A stretch of 64,000 nt of DNA from Neptunomonas japonica JAMM 1380 (GTDB taxonomy: Bacteria; Pseudomonadota; Gammaproteobacteria; Pseudomonadales; Balneatricaceae): the NCBI RefSeq assembly GCF_016592555.1, contig NZ_AP014546.1, positions 3,110,501-3,174,500 of the forward strand, written 5' to 3'. Positions 26,186 to 35,400 of the stretch are shown here, one piece after another. How positions within the stretch are numbered: the first letter of the stretch is position 1; each line of letters begins with the position of its first letter. Below the pieces are notes generated by a model. The model had not been told where the DNA came from and made no database searches. It worked only from the letters and a program-made list of their open reading frames with translations. A program made the translations under genes and the position numbers.

Positions 26186-27415
26186 CTAAACAGCTCCAAT
26201 TTCTGAAAACGGAATGAAGTCTAATATGTCTCCACATTTAACCTGATGCTGCTCAGGCACCACTAGCAAACCATCAGCCATTACTGCCGAGCTAAGCACG
26301 CCCGAACTCTGACTATGTGCAGGTGTTGCCAATAATCGTCCGTTTTCATTCATCACTACGACTCTTAAAAACTCTTTTCGAGAGATACCCTTGCTGCGCT
26401 CAAACCCTGCACATACCTGATAGAGACGAGGTTCAACATTTTTCGAACCCTGCATTTTCAAAATGTACGGACGCGCCAGCATTAAGAATGTTACGAGGAC
26501 CGCAGAAGGGTTACCTGGCAAACCAATAAAAGGCGTTCCCTTTACGTCACCAAACGCTAATGGCTTACCTGGTTTAATGGCCAAGCGCCAAAGATCTAAC
26601 GAGCCAAGCGCTTCTACCGCTGATTTTACGTGGTCCTCCTCACCCACAGACACACCACCGCTACTGATAATAACATCGGCAGTACTCGCGGCTTGCGCAA
26701 GTGCCTGCTGTGTCGCTTCAGGGGTGTCCTTAACGATACCTGGCGTCCACACATCACAACCAAGACGTGTTAATAAACCGCTTAATGTGAAAAAATTTGA
26801 GTTATATATTTTTCCTTCGGAACAAGGCATCCCAGGCATGACGAGTTCATCACCGGTATTTAATACGGCGACCCGTAAACGTCGATATACAGTCACATCG
26901 GCCACACCAACAGAGGCCAAAACCCCTAAGTGCTGAGGAGCCAATAGGGTTCCTTGGGTAATAACGTGATCACCGATATTGATATCTTGCCCTGCGCGAC
27001 GAATATGATCGCCTTTGACCGGTTTTCCAATAAAACGAACACCTTCGCCCTCAAGCAAGGCTTCTTCCTGCATGATGACTGTATCAGCGCCTTTAGGTAT
27101 TTCTGAACCGGTAAATAATCGAACGGCTGTACCACGCTCAAGAGCGGCTGCTTGGTGGCCTGCAGCAACACGCTGCGATATGTAAAAAACCTTCCCATCT
27201 TCTAAGTCTTTAGCACACACCGCATACCCGTCCATTGCACTATTGTCTGCTGGAGGAACGGATAACGTTGAGCGAATATCTCTTGCTAACACTCTGCCAA
27301 GTGCTTCTTGTAACTCAACAACCTCGGTTTCTTGAACGCTACTCGCCGCATTAACTAATTGCGCCAAACCACTTTCAAAGGGCTGCAACCTACCATTATC
27401 ACATGAGCAACTCAT
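26186..27415 (-). CDS. moeA: Molybdopterin molybdenumtransferase MoeA
   Basis: 409 residues. ATG 27415 overlaps the moaB stop as ATGA; a TTG five codons upstream is unlikely. Domain order is typical: the N-terminal NSAMDGYAV (about 60), FTGSEIPKGADTVIMQEE (about 105), the MPT-binding domain with NTGDELV and SSGGVSVGEEDHVK (about 190-260), the GLPGNPSAV motif, and a C-terminal beta-barrel. It inserts molybdate into adenylylated molybdopterin in the cytoplasm. NarG of this window needs the product, as bis-MGD. Confidence 0.95.
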   Translation of the reverse strand: MSCSCDNGRLQPFESGLAQLVNAASSVQETEVVELQEALGRVLARDIRSTLSVPPADNSAMDGYAVCAKDLEDGKVFYISQRVAAGHQAAALERGTAVRLFTGSEIPKGADTVIMQEEALLEGEGVRFIGKPVKGDHIRRAGQDINIGDHVITQGTLLAPQHLGVLASVGVADVTVYRRLRVAVLNTGDELVMPGMPCSEGKIYNSNFFTLSGLLTRLGCDVWTPGIVKDTPEATQQALAQAASTADVIISSGGVSVGEEDHVKSAVEALGSLDLWRLAIKPGKPLAFGDVKGTPFIGLPGNPSAVLVTFLMLARPYILKMQGSKNVEPRLYQVCAGFERSKGISRKEFLRVVVMNENGRLLATPAHSQSSGVLSSAVMADGLLVVPEQHQVKCGDILDFIPFSEIGAV

Positions 27416-27960
27416 GAGCGGCTCCCGCAAGCAGTTTGTGCGTGAGGTAAGACCATCTCTACAAAGTTACAAGGACGGTGACGCGCATCTAACTGCTCTT
27501 CAATAATGCGCGTCCAAGCAGTTTTACAGGCTTTAGGAGAACCCGGCATACAAAAAATAACTTTACGGTTAGCAATACCCGCAACAGCACGAGACTGAAT
27601 CGTCGAGGTCCCAATTTCTTCATAAGAGAGGGTTCTAAACAACTCGCCATATCCTTCAACATGTTTATCAAACAAAGGGGTTAGCGCCTCTGGCGTACTA
27701 TCACGTGTCGTAAAGCCAGTACCGCCAGTGACTAAAATAATTTGTGTAGACTCACATGCAATCCAATGAGAAACTGCCGCCCTTAACTGGTAGATATCAT
27801 CAGGAACAATTTTACGTTCTGTGCAGTGATGACCGACGGCTGTTAACAACGTTTCTAATGTATCGCCTGAGGTATCTGTTTCAAATGTGCGTGTATCGGA
27901 AACAGTTAATACAGCGATATTTAGTGGCGCAAAGGCCACTCCTTCTTTTGCGTGTCCCAT
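27412..27960 (-). CDS. moaB: Molybdenum cofactor biosynthesis protein MoaB
   Basis: 182 residues, the usual length. Motifs: LTVSDTRTFETDTSGD at the start, the MPT-binding signature TGGTGFTTRDSTPEAL (about 95-110), SYEEIGTSTIQSRAVAG, and FCMPGSPKACKTAW. MoaB/MogA-type proteins adenylylate molybdopterin before molybdate insertion by MoeA. It is translationally coupled to moeA (ATGA overlap). Another Moco gene, moaA, lies 0.8 kb further on the same strand beyond the dnr-like gene. Confidence 0.94.
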   Translation of the reverse strand: MGHAKEGVAFAPLNIAVLTVSDTRTFETDTSGDTLETLLTAVGHHCTERKIVPDDIYQLRAAVSHWIACESTQIILVTGGTGFTTRDSTPEALTPLFDKHVEGYGELFRTLSYEEIGTSTIQSRAVAGIANRKVIFCMPGSPKACKTAWTRIIEEQLDARHRPCNFVEMVLPHAQTACGSRS

Positions 27961-28047
27961 TGATCTACTCCACTAGTTACGCACTTAAGCTGTTTCTATC
28001 TCAGTATATTTTGAGCACACATATCCGCATAAAGTGCTCATAAATAA

Positions 28048-28740
28048 CTAATCAACTGCTTTAAGCCGCTCAAGACTGTTAATAGTTACATCTCTACCGT
28101 TTACGATGATGATCTCTTCTTTAATTAGCTCTCTTAAAATACGAGACAAGGTTTCAGGCTGCATCGCTAACCTCGCGGCAATGAGTTGTTTTGCGACGGG
28201 CAGGTGAATCTCCTGCCCTGACAACGCATCTTTTCCTGCAAGATCAAGCAAATACCGGCAAGCACGATGCCTCGCATTTTTTAACGTCAGCGTTTCAATT
28301 TCATTTAGACGGGTGTGTAAACGGCGTGAAAGTGTACCAAGAATTTTAAAACAACTCTGCGGTGATGACTCTAAAATCTGTAAATACAAACTACTATTAA
28401 AACCAACCACTGTCGTTTTTTCCAAGGCCTCAGCGTTCACTGGATAACAACTGAGCTCTTCCATAAACATGATCGCTTCTGCCATAGAGTGTCCTTCCTC
28501 GATCACCTCTATGACTTTCTCCTGCCCATCTTTGGAAAACCTAAAAAGCTTAACGCTTCCTGATACTACGATATAAAAACGATCTGCTTTTTCGCCTTGT
28601 GAAAAAAGTTTCTCATGTGCCACTAAATCAATAGGACGTGCCCGCTCAAATAGTTGAGCCAAATCTTCATCTTTAAGTGAGGAAAATAATGGATGTACTC
28701 GTACTCGATCCAGTACTTTTACTCGAATAATTGGATTCAT
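28048..28740 (-). CDS. dnr: CRP/FNR family regulator, DNR type
   Basis: 230 residues. The N-terminal cyclic-nucleotide-like beta-roll has no Cys cluster, so it cannot carry the FNR [4Fe-4S] centre, and it resembles Pseudomonas DNR (GQEKVIEVIEEGHSMAEAIMFM, then RRLHTRLNEIETLTLKNA). The recognition helix MQPETLSRILREL holds the E..SR residues that read TTGAT-N4-ATCAA. DNR is a haem-dependent NO sensor that activates denitrification genes. Its gene starts 2 bases after moaA stops. The FNR boxes before narK1 and narG are likely targets, perhaps shared with an Anr/Fnr encoded elsewhere. Confidence 0.85.
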   Translation of the reverse strand: MNPIIRVKVLDRVRVHPLFSSLKDEDLAQLFERARPIDLVAHEKLFSQGEKADRFYIVVSGSVKLFRFSKDGQEKVIEVIEEGHSMAEAIMFMEELSCYPVNAEALEKTTVVGFNSSLYLQILESSPQSCFKILGTLSRRLHTRLNEIETLTLKNARHRACRYLLDLAGKDALSGQEIHLPVAKQLIAARLAMQPETLSRILRELIKEEIIIVNGRDVTINSLERLKAVD

Positions 28741-28742
28741 AA

Positions 28743-29774
28743 CTACCCCCCTGTCATGTTCATAAAACGAACGACCTGAGGCTGGTCATCCTGGTAAAAA
28801 GTATGCTCTTTGGGTTTATATTGCATAGCATCAATAACCGTCTGCTTTAAACGCTCCGTATCCCCTGGATAACGCCTGACTACTGCTCGTAAATCCACAG
28901 CATTATCACGTCCCAAACATAACAACAGTTGCCCCTCAACCGTTAGACGAATACGGTTGCAGGTCTCACAGAAATTATGACTATGTGGCGATATAAAACC
29001 GATACGAGTATCACTCTCTTGCATGCGATAGTAGCGTGATGGGCCACCTGTTTTTTCATCACTTGCAATCAATGCATAACGTGTTTGAATGCGCTCAAGC
29101 ACTTCATCACTGGAACAAAATGCTTCTTGGCGGTTATGCGAACTAACCACGCCTAATGGCATCTCTTCAATAAAACTAATATCAATATTTAACTCTCTTG
29201 CAAAATCTACTAGGTCAATAACTTCATCATCATTGCGACCTTTCAAGACAACCGCATTCAACTTGATTCGCTCAAAACCTGCAGCAGCGGCTACACGTAT
29301 TCCATCGAGTACCTGATCAAGCTTTTCTCGTCGAGTTAATGCAGCAAAACGCAGAGGGTTTAAAGAATCCAAACTAATATTTAAGCGCTTAATGCCAGCT
29401 TTTAGCAAAGGCTCTGCATAACGCACTAATTGAGAACCATTAGTTGTCATAGTAACTTCATCAAGGCCAGGTAAAGCCCCTAATTTTTTTGCTAAAGAGA
29501 TGATGTCGTGACGTACTAGCGGCTCACCACCCGTTAAACGGATCTTTTTAACGCCTAGCTCACTAAACGCTTGACCTATAGTCGCTAGCTCTTCTAAAGA
29601 AAGAACCTGCGCACGTGGAAGAAACTTAACATCTTCAGACATGCAATAAACACAGCGAAAATCACAACGATCAGTCACTGACATACGCAGATATTCAATG
29701 CGACGACCAAAACCATCGACCAACTGTGTATCCGATAAACTAGCAATGCTGTCGTTAATTGTGTTGCCCGTCAT
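28743..29774 (-). CDS. moaA: GTP 3',8-cyclase MoaA
   Basis: 343 residues. The radical-SAM cluster Cys are C37, C41 and C44 (CDFRCVYC). The C-terminal substrate cluster is C-x2-C-x13-C in [18 protein letters not shown], and the protein ends in the required Gly-Gly. The GGEPLV loop for SAM binding is present (about 80). It converts GTP to 3',8-cyclo-7,8-dihydro-GTP, the first step of molybdopterin synthesis. It forms an operon with the DNR-type regulator. No moaC, moaD or moaE is in this window. Confidence 0.95.
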   Translation of the reverse strand: MTGNTINDSIASLSDTQLVDGFGRRIEYLRMSVTDRCDFRCVYCMSEDVKFLPRAQVLSLEELATIGQAFSELGVKKIRLTGGEPLVRHDIISLAKKLGALPGLDEVTMTTNGSQLVRYAEPLLKAGIKRLNISLDSLNPLRFAALTRREKLDQVLDGIRVAAAAGFERIKLNAVVLKGRNDDEVIDLVDFARELNIDISFIEEMPLGVVSSHNRQEAFCSSDEVLERIQTRYALIASDEKTGGPSRYYRMQESDTRIGFISPHSHNFCETCNRIRLTVEGQLLLCLGRDNAVDLRAVVRRYPGDTERLKQTVIDAMQYKPKEHTFYQDDQPQVVRFMNMTGG

Positions 29775-29781
29775 AATAGTT

Positions 29782-29819
29782 CTCGCCCTTTTCAGCTAAC
29801 TTATATTATGGGGGGCGAG
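29782..29819 (-). promoter_or_regulatory. Inverted repeat covering the moaA ribosome site
   Basis: On the minus strand CTCGCCC can pair with GGGCGAG 24 bases later. The second arm contains the moaA Shine-Dalgarno (AAGGGCGAG), eight bases before ATG. If the first arm is transcribed, the hairpin would hide the ribosome site. A -10-like CATAAT lies in the loop, so the true transcript may start after the first arm. Confidence 0.35.
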
Positions 29820-29909
29820 CCTCTAGCGAAATATACCTAACAGGTGGTAACTAAACGGATTAAAAGGGATAGAGAAATAACGTCCTAACGCCTAACTAGG
29901 CCAACTAGA

Positions 29910-29993
29910 TTAGCAAGCAATAAAAATATGGAATGCCATTCGAGCCACTAACAACGCCATGATCAATCCGAAGATATAGGCATACGCTGTCAC
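29910..29993 (-). CDS. Possible 27-residue membrane peptide
   Basis: A GTG-started frame encodes VTAYAYIFGLIMALLVARMAF then HIFIAC-stop: one hydrophobic helix with a central Arg. It is too short for routine gene finding. There is no strong Shine-Dalgarno and a stop lies three codons upstream, so it may be chance. It precedes moaA by 135 bases on the same strand. Confidence 0.2.
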   Translation of the reverse strand: MTAYAYIFGLIMALLVARMAFHIFIAC

Positions 29994-30144
29994 TTCTGCT
30001 TACTAAAACCATATTGACTCAAAAGAGCGCAATAATCGAAAAGTTTAAATACTGGGACACCTACCTCTTAAATATCGACCTCCCCCTTGACCCTTACCGC
30101 ATACATAGACTTACTAGTTAGATAATAAAAAAAGGAGTGATCAA

Positions 30145-30582
30145 ATGACAACGAAACTAATCGTAGGCTTGGATGGTAGTGAGCCGGGAGATAGAGCGCT
30201 CGAACACGCTAAACGCTTATCAAAACTTATTGGCGATTGCACAATTGAATTGGTGTATATCATTGAGTGGTCTCCATATAGTTTTCAAACACCCGAAGAA
30301 AATGCCATGCGCCACAAACGTAGAGAGCAAGAAATAAAAACAGCGACTGAGCGTGTTATAGCTCCCGCATTAGGCGCTCTTAAAAAGGAAGGATTCACCG
30401 CAAAGGGTCGTGTTTTACATGGTGATGCGGCAGAGTTATTGAACTCAGTTGCCTCTAAAGAAAAAGCCGAGCAAATTATTGTAGCCAGATCTAAGGAAAG
30501 TGGCTTTGCGGCAAAACTGTTTGGCAGCGTCACGGCAAAATTGGTGATGAGCGCCAACGTTCCCGTCACCGTCGTAAACTGA
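30145..30582 (+). CDS. Universal stress protein, UspA family
   Basis: 145 residues in the Rossmann-like Usp fold: KLIVGLDGSEPGDRALEHA at the N-terminus and the C-terminal phosphate loop region ARSKESGFAAKLFGSVTAKL followed by VPVTVV. The usual G-x2-G-x9-G(S/T) loop is incomplete, with Ser-Lys where the first Gly would be expected, so ATP binding is uncertain. A perfect AAGGAG ribosome site precedes ATG 30145. It is 9 bases upstream of the symporter gene and surely shares its transcript. Confidence 0.9.
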   Translation: MTTKLIVGLDGSEPGDRALEHAKRLSKLIGDCTIELVYIIEWSPYSFQTPEENAMRHKRREQEIKTATERVIAPALGALKKEGFTAKGRVLHGDAAELLNSVASKEKAEQIIVARSKESGFAAKLFGSVTAKLVMSANVPVTVVN

Positions 30583-30591
30583 GGTTTTATT

Positions 30592-32145
30592 ATGCAAACT
30601 AAAAAAATAATAAGTTGCGCAATCATCTCCCTTATTTCGTTTTTTCAAAGTTCAGTTGCACTAGCACAAAGCAGTATTGATCAAACGGTAAATGAAGCCT
30701 TTTCATGGGCCACTGGCTGGTTTGTTAACCTGATTTTTGCACCACTACCGGGTACCAGCTTTCCATGGATAGTTTTATGGTTAGTAACAGGTGCTACCGT
30801 ATTCACACTCTACTTCGGATTTATCCAGTTCCGTGCCATTCGTCATTCTGTTGCCCTTGTGAAGGGCGATTATTCTGACCCTAATGATGCAGGTGAGGTA
30901 TCTCACTTTCAAGCACTCGCTACAGCCTTATCTGGCACTGTCGGTTTAGGTAATATCGCCGGTGTTGCCGTAGCCGTAAGCATTGGTGGCCCGGGTGCTA
31001 CTTTTTGGATGATTCTGGCTGGTTTAATGGGCATGGCATCAAAATTCACAGAGTGTACTCTGGGGGTAAAGTACCGCAATGAATATGCAGACGGTACGGT
31101 ATCAGGTGGCCCTATGTATTATATCTCTAAAGGTTTTAAGGAACGCGGTGTCCCAGGTGGGAAACCCCTTGCAGGTCTATTTGCGATATTTTGTATTCTA
31201 GGCTCACTAGGTGGCGGAAACATGTTCCAAGCGAACCAGGCACATGCGCAGATTAGCAGTATTGTGGGTAGTTACCCCGGCTGGATCACAGGTGTTATTT
31301 TTGCACTGATCGTTTTTGCTGTCATTGTTGGTGGAATTAAATCAATCGCCAATGTTACTGAAAAAATTGTTCCATTCATGGGGCTAATGTACGTTGCAGC
31401 CGCATTAGTCATTATTTTAATGAACGCTGATAAAATTGGCTGGGCTTTTGGACAAATTTTCGAAGGCGCTTTCACAGGGTTGGGAATTGCCGGTGGTTTT
31501 GTCGGAGCCCTAATTCAAGGCTTTAAGCGCGCCGCATTCTCTAACGAGGCCGGAGTGGGTTCTGCCGCTATTGCTCACTCTGCTGTACGAACTAAAGAGC
31601 CAATCACAGAAGGCTTAGTCTCTCTGCTTGAACCATTTATTGATACAGTTGTGATCTGTACCATGACGGCATTGGTTATCATTATTACAGGGCAGCTAAC
31701 GACTGACCCCACTTCAGGGCTGTATCTGATTGGTGAAAATGGTCGAATTATTACGGCAGATGGCTCCTCTGGTGTTGCTTTGACATCTGCTGCCTTCTCA
31801 TCCGCATTCAGCTGGTTCCCGTTCGTACTGGCTATTGCCGTTGTCCTGTTCGCCTTCTCAACGATGATTAGCTGGTCTTACTATGGCTTAAAAGCGTGGA
31901 CCTACCTGTTCGGTGAAGGAAAAACGACAGAGCTAGTTTTTAAAATAATCTTCTGTATTTTTGTAGTGATTGGTGCCGCCGCCAACCTTGGCCCTGTCAT
32001 CGATTTCTCCGATGCGGCCATTTTTGCCATGGCCGTTGCCAACATCATCGGGCTTTACTTCTTAATGCCAGTCGTTAAGAAAGAGTTGACTTCATACATG
32101 TCACGTCTGAAATCAGGTGAAATTAAGAAGTTCGATAATCACTAA
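30592..32145 (+). CDS. Sodium:alanine/glycine symporter, AGCS family
   Basis: 517 residues. An N-terminal hydrophobic segment resembling a cleaved signal peptide (ending ALAQ) precedes about ten membrane helices. Family signatures are ATALSGTVGLGNIAGVAVA, GGPGATFWM and FKRAAFSNEAGVGSAAIAHS. It imports alanine or glycine with Na+ across the inner membrane. It is co-transcribed with the universal stress gene and ends at a strong terminator. It converges on the carbonic anhydrase remnant, which suggests that agcS and can were once neighbours. Confidence 0.94.
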   Translation: MQTKKIISCAIISLISFFQSSVALAQSSIDQTVNEAFSWATGWFVNLIFAPLPGTSFPWIVLWLVTGATVFTLYFGFIQFRAIRHSVALVKGDYSDPNDAGEVSHFQALATALSGTVGLGNIAGVAVAVSIGGPGATFWMILAGLMGMASKFTECTLGVKYRNEYADGTVSGGPMYYISKGFKERGVPGGKPLAGLFAIFCILGSLGGGNMFQANQAHAQISSIVGSYPGWITGVIFALIVFAVIVGGIKSIANVTEKIVPFMGLMYVAAALVIILMNADKIGWAFGQIFEGAFTGLGIAGGFVGALIQGFKRAAFSNEAGVGSAAIAHSAVRTKEPITEGLVSLLEPFIDTVVICTMTALVIIITGQLTTDPTSGLYLIGENGRIITADGSSGVALTSAAFSSAFSWFPFVLAIAVVLFAFSTMISWSYYGLKAWTYLFGEGKTTELVFKIIFCIFVVIGAAANLGPVIDFSDAAIFAMAVANIIGLYFLMPVVKKELTSYMSRLKSGEIKKFDNH

Positions 32146-32152
32146 AAAAACA

Positions 32153-32182
32153 AAATGCCACCTTCTTTTGAAGGTGGCATTT
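32153..32182 (+). terminator. Intrinsic terminator after the symporter gene
   Basis: AAATGCCACCTTC and GAAGGTGGCATTT pair perfectly (13 bp) around TTTT. Confidence 0.9.
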
Positions 32183-32208
32183 ACATTGATTAACACACGT
32201 TATTCAGT

Positions 32209-32348
32209 TTATAACGTGTTCATGCAGTAGATATCAGGGATATCATCCAAGCCACTGATATCAACATTAAGTTCTTTAATAATGCCATCATCAATGCTGT
32301 AGATCCAACCATGTACTGTCAGTTCATGGCCATTTTTCCAAGCTCTTT
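32209..32348 (-). pseudogene. 3' remnant of carbonic anhydrase gene can (left direct repeat)
   Basis: These 140 bases match the last 140 bases of intact can (43277-43416) at all but two positions, and both differences (32214 and 32230) are synonymous. The fragment encodes the final ~46 codons from RAWKNGHELTVHGW to the stop. It has no start codon or upstream sequence, so it is not expressed as an enzyme. The match ends abruptly at the stop codon on one side and after CTCTTT on the other. Confidence 0.93.
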
Positions 32349-32432
32349 AAGTACAAACAATTAGAAAGAACCATAACGCAGATATTCTAACTATATATTG
32401 CTTAGCAGCTTCAGTAATTGGGAGTTTGTCTA

Positions 32433-35400
32433 TCATTCTCCCGCTTTCTTTTCAGTAGACTTTTCTGTTTCACTTTCATCAGAAACTGCCGCTTCAATTC
32501 CTATTGAAATATCGGACTTTTCAGCCTTAATTTTGACTTCCTTCCCAATGATTTCCTTCTCATCTTTAGCGATTATATTAGCTTCCTGATTAACAACGTT
32601 TTTACCCTTTATGCTCACTTTGCCACCTGAATCAATGGATGTCGCATCCGAATCAATTTTATTGGCGTAAGCTGCATTGCCACTGATAGAACCTTCTTTT
32701 TTACTACCTTCACTGCCCTTTTCAGCATCTATGCTCCCTTCAACGCCAAAGGATGTCGTGGTCGCAGTACTCTTAGCCGCTTTAAGATTGACATTGCCGC
32801 CAGCATCAACCGTAGTATCACCATCGGACTTCAACTTAGTTCCTTCAAAACTAGCATCCTTACCCGCACTGATGTTAATACCGCCGCTACCCGCTTTTAT
32901 ACTGCCCGCTTGAGCCGTACTACTGGAGCTATCCTCTTGTGAATACCCTCCACTTGCTGCTGCACCTTTACTCCCTTTGCTGCTACTCAGCTCCACACTA
33001 GCATCGATAGTAGACTTGCTGCTTTCAGCTGTATCACGTGCAGCTTTGAAATCAACATTACCGCCAGCAGCAATATCAGCCTTACCACCGGCCTCTATAT
33101 TGGTTCCTTCAAAGCTTGCATCATCTTTGGTCTTAATAGTAAGGTTTCCACCTGCATTAATACTTCCGGTGCGCGCAGTACTTGTACTGCCACTTTCACC
33201 TTCATTACCGTATGAGGCTTCAAGGCTACCACCGGCTTTACCGACGACATCTACTTTAAGCGCTGCATCAATCTTGTTGGCATCTGAAGACATGCTAGTT
33301 GTGTCTTTAGCAGCCTTATACTCCAAGGAACCTGCTTCAATATTGATATCACCGCCAGACTCAAACTGCGTACCTATCAGCGTGGTTTTTTCTTTCGACT
33401 TGGAATTAATACTGCCACCTGACTTGTATTTAGTAGTGACGGCAGTGGTCGAGCCTTCACTTTCGCTATCGATACTTCCTTCATATTTAGCACGCAAGCC
33501 TGCACCTGCGCCGGCATCTGATTCGGTTTCACCTTTTGCATTACCACTCGCTTCAGCAGAAGCACTGGCACCCACACCAATTTTTGCATCATGACTAGAC
33601 GAGCCTTTACTGGAGAAGGTTGAGTCATTTGCCTCTATCTCCTTGATCTCACGCGCCGATTGAATAATATCGCCTCCCGCTTCAATCTGCGTGCCCTGAT
33701 CCACAATGGTATTTTCTGCGTTACGTGTAAAATCACCGCCAGACTTGAAGCTGGTCGTAACGTTAGTCACCGAACCTTCTATACTGGATTCTTTCTCATT
33801 TTTAAAACGAAGACCAGCACTCGCATCGGCCGATACCTTACCACCAGCCTCTCCATTGGCTGGATCACCACCTACATGAATCTTGCCTGCATCCGCCTCA
33901 GCGCCTGCTTCAGCACTCACTTCCCCATCGATATAAAGCCCAGCAGTATTAGTTTCCTTCGATGAAGTTTTCAGTGTTATATCTTCTGCCGCCTTATTGA
34001 CAATATCAGTAGCTTCAATATTCATGTCACCACCGGATTCAACCTCTGCCCCCACAAACACAGCCGTCTCTTTTGCCTTAATCGACATGCTACCGCCAGA
34101 CTTCAACGTGGAACTTGAATTAGTAAGGGAGTAGTCCGTCGTCTCTTCATTCTCAGTTCTAGCACCGATGGTTGTGGTACCACTTGCTTCAGCAGAAGCG
34201 TTCGCGCTAGCGCTTGCATTTGTGCCCACCGTCCCTGCTTTGGCCTGTGCATCTGCACCGGCTTCTGTATTAGCTTCACCTTCGTTATAAATACCGACTG
34301 AGGTACGCACAGTTTGAGTATTAGTCCACTCTTCATTGCGCCCTGTCAGTACTTCTACGTTTTTAGCATCCAGCTCCATATCCCCACCAGACTCAACATT
34401 TGAGCCTTGAACTTTAATCGTCCCTTCCGTTGTAGCCTTTAAATTACCGCCGACTTTAAAGTTTGAAGAAACACTCGTGTTAGTACCTGCTTGGGTAGAG
34501 GTTTTAGTCGTTTCTGCAAACTTGATGTCTGACGTACCAGATGCTTCCGCACTGGCTTCGGCACTTGCTGTAGCATTCGCACGCCCTGGCCCACTCTGCG
34601 AGTCACTACTTGAATCAGAGCCAGAATCAGACTCACCAGCACTACCGATTTTCATGTAAGTTGTTGTTTCTGTAACGGTGTTGGTACGCGTCTCATCTAA
34701 ACCATCCAGAATATTAATTCCTTCCTTGGCATTGATGTCCGCATCCCCAGCAATAGTTACATCTGAGCCCTGCACCGTCATGGATTTATCAGCTTTGACG
34801 GTAGCGTTGCCACCCACTGTCAACGTCGACCCAGAGTTTGTACCTTTGAAATCATCAGTAGTTATTTTTTCGGTACCGGCTACTCCACCACCTACGCCCA
34901 AACCAGAGGTTTCCGTCACTGTTTTACTGGTAGTTTTGTCTTGACGGGATAAGACATTGAAATCGCCACCCGCATCCACACTGAGGTCACCACCAACAGT
35001 GGCATTGCTACCCGCAATCGTTGTGTCACCTCCGCTTTTAATCTTGAGATTGCCACCGGATACCAACGTAGAGCCAATATTCTTCTCGGTAGTCGTTGTG
35101 TTGCTGGTTGTTGTGGTCTGAAGCCCATTACTGGAAGATGAGTGTTTGGTATCTGTCGTCTTATCAATAATCGTGTCAAAGGTCACATTACCACCTGCCG
35201 CTAACGACGCATCACCACCTGCCTTAACTTCCGCTCCTAGTACGGTAATATCTTTCTTAGCATCCAGATCTAAATCGCCTGTCGCTTCAATGCCTGCGGT
35301 CTTACCGATAGACGTCGCATAATTCTCAGCACCACCGCTACCGCTAACCAATGTCTTATTCTCGATGCTGCCCTCAATCGACTTAATCGAAACATCACCA

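Larger units (their letters stand above)
29775..30144. other. Intergenic region between divergent moaA and uspA
   Basis: 370 bases. It holds the moaA leader with an inverted repeat (29782-29819) and a possible 27-codon minus-strand ORF (29910-29993), both listed separately. I see no FNR box, tRNA or longer gene. Confidence 0.6.

Noticed and set aside
29775..29993. Molybdenum cofactor riboswitch before moaA
   Set aside because: I see only one 7-bp stem; the multi-helix Moco motif with its conserved loops is absent.
32419..32442. GGGAG/CTCCC hairpin as terminator of the exoprotein gene
   Set aside because: It overlaps the stop codon and no T run follows on the minus strand.
32433..33700. C-terminal contact-dependent inhibition toxin
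   Set aside because: No VENN-type motif, toxin-like domain or following immunity gene; the tail is acidic repeats up to the stop.
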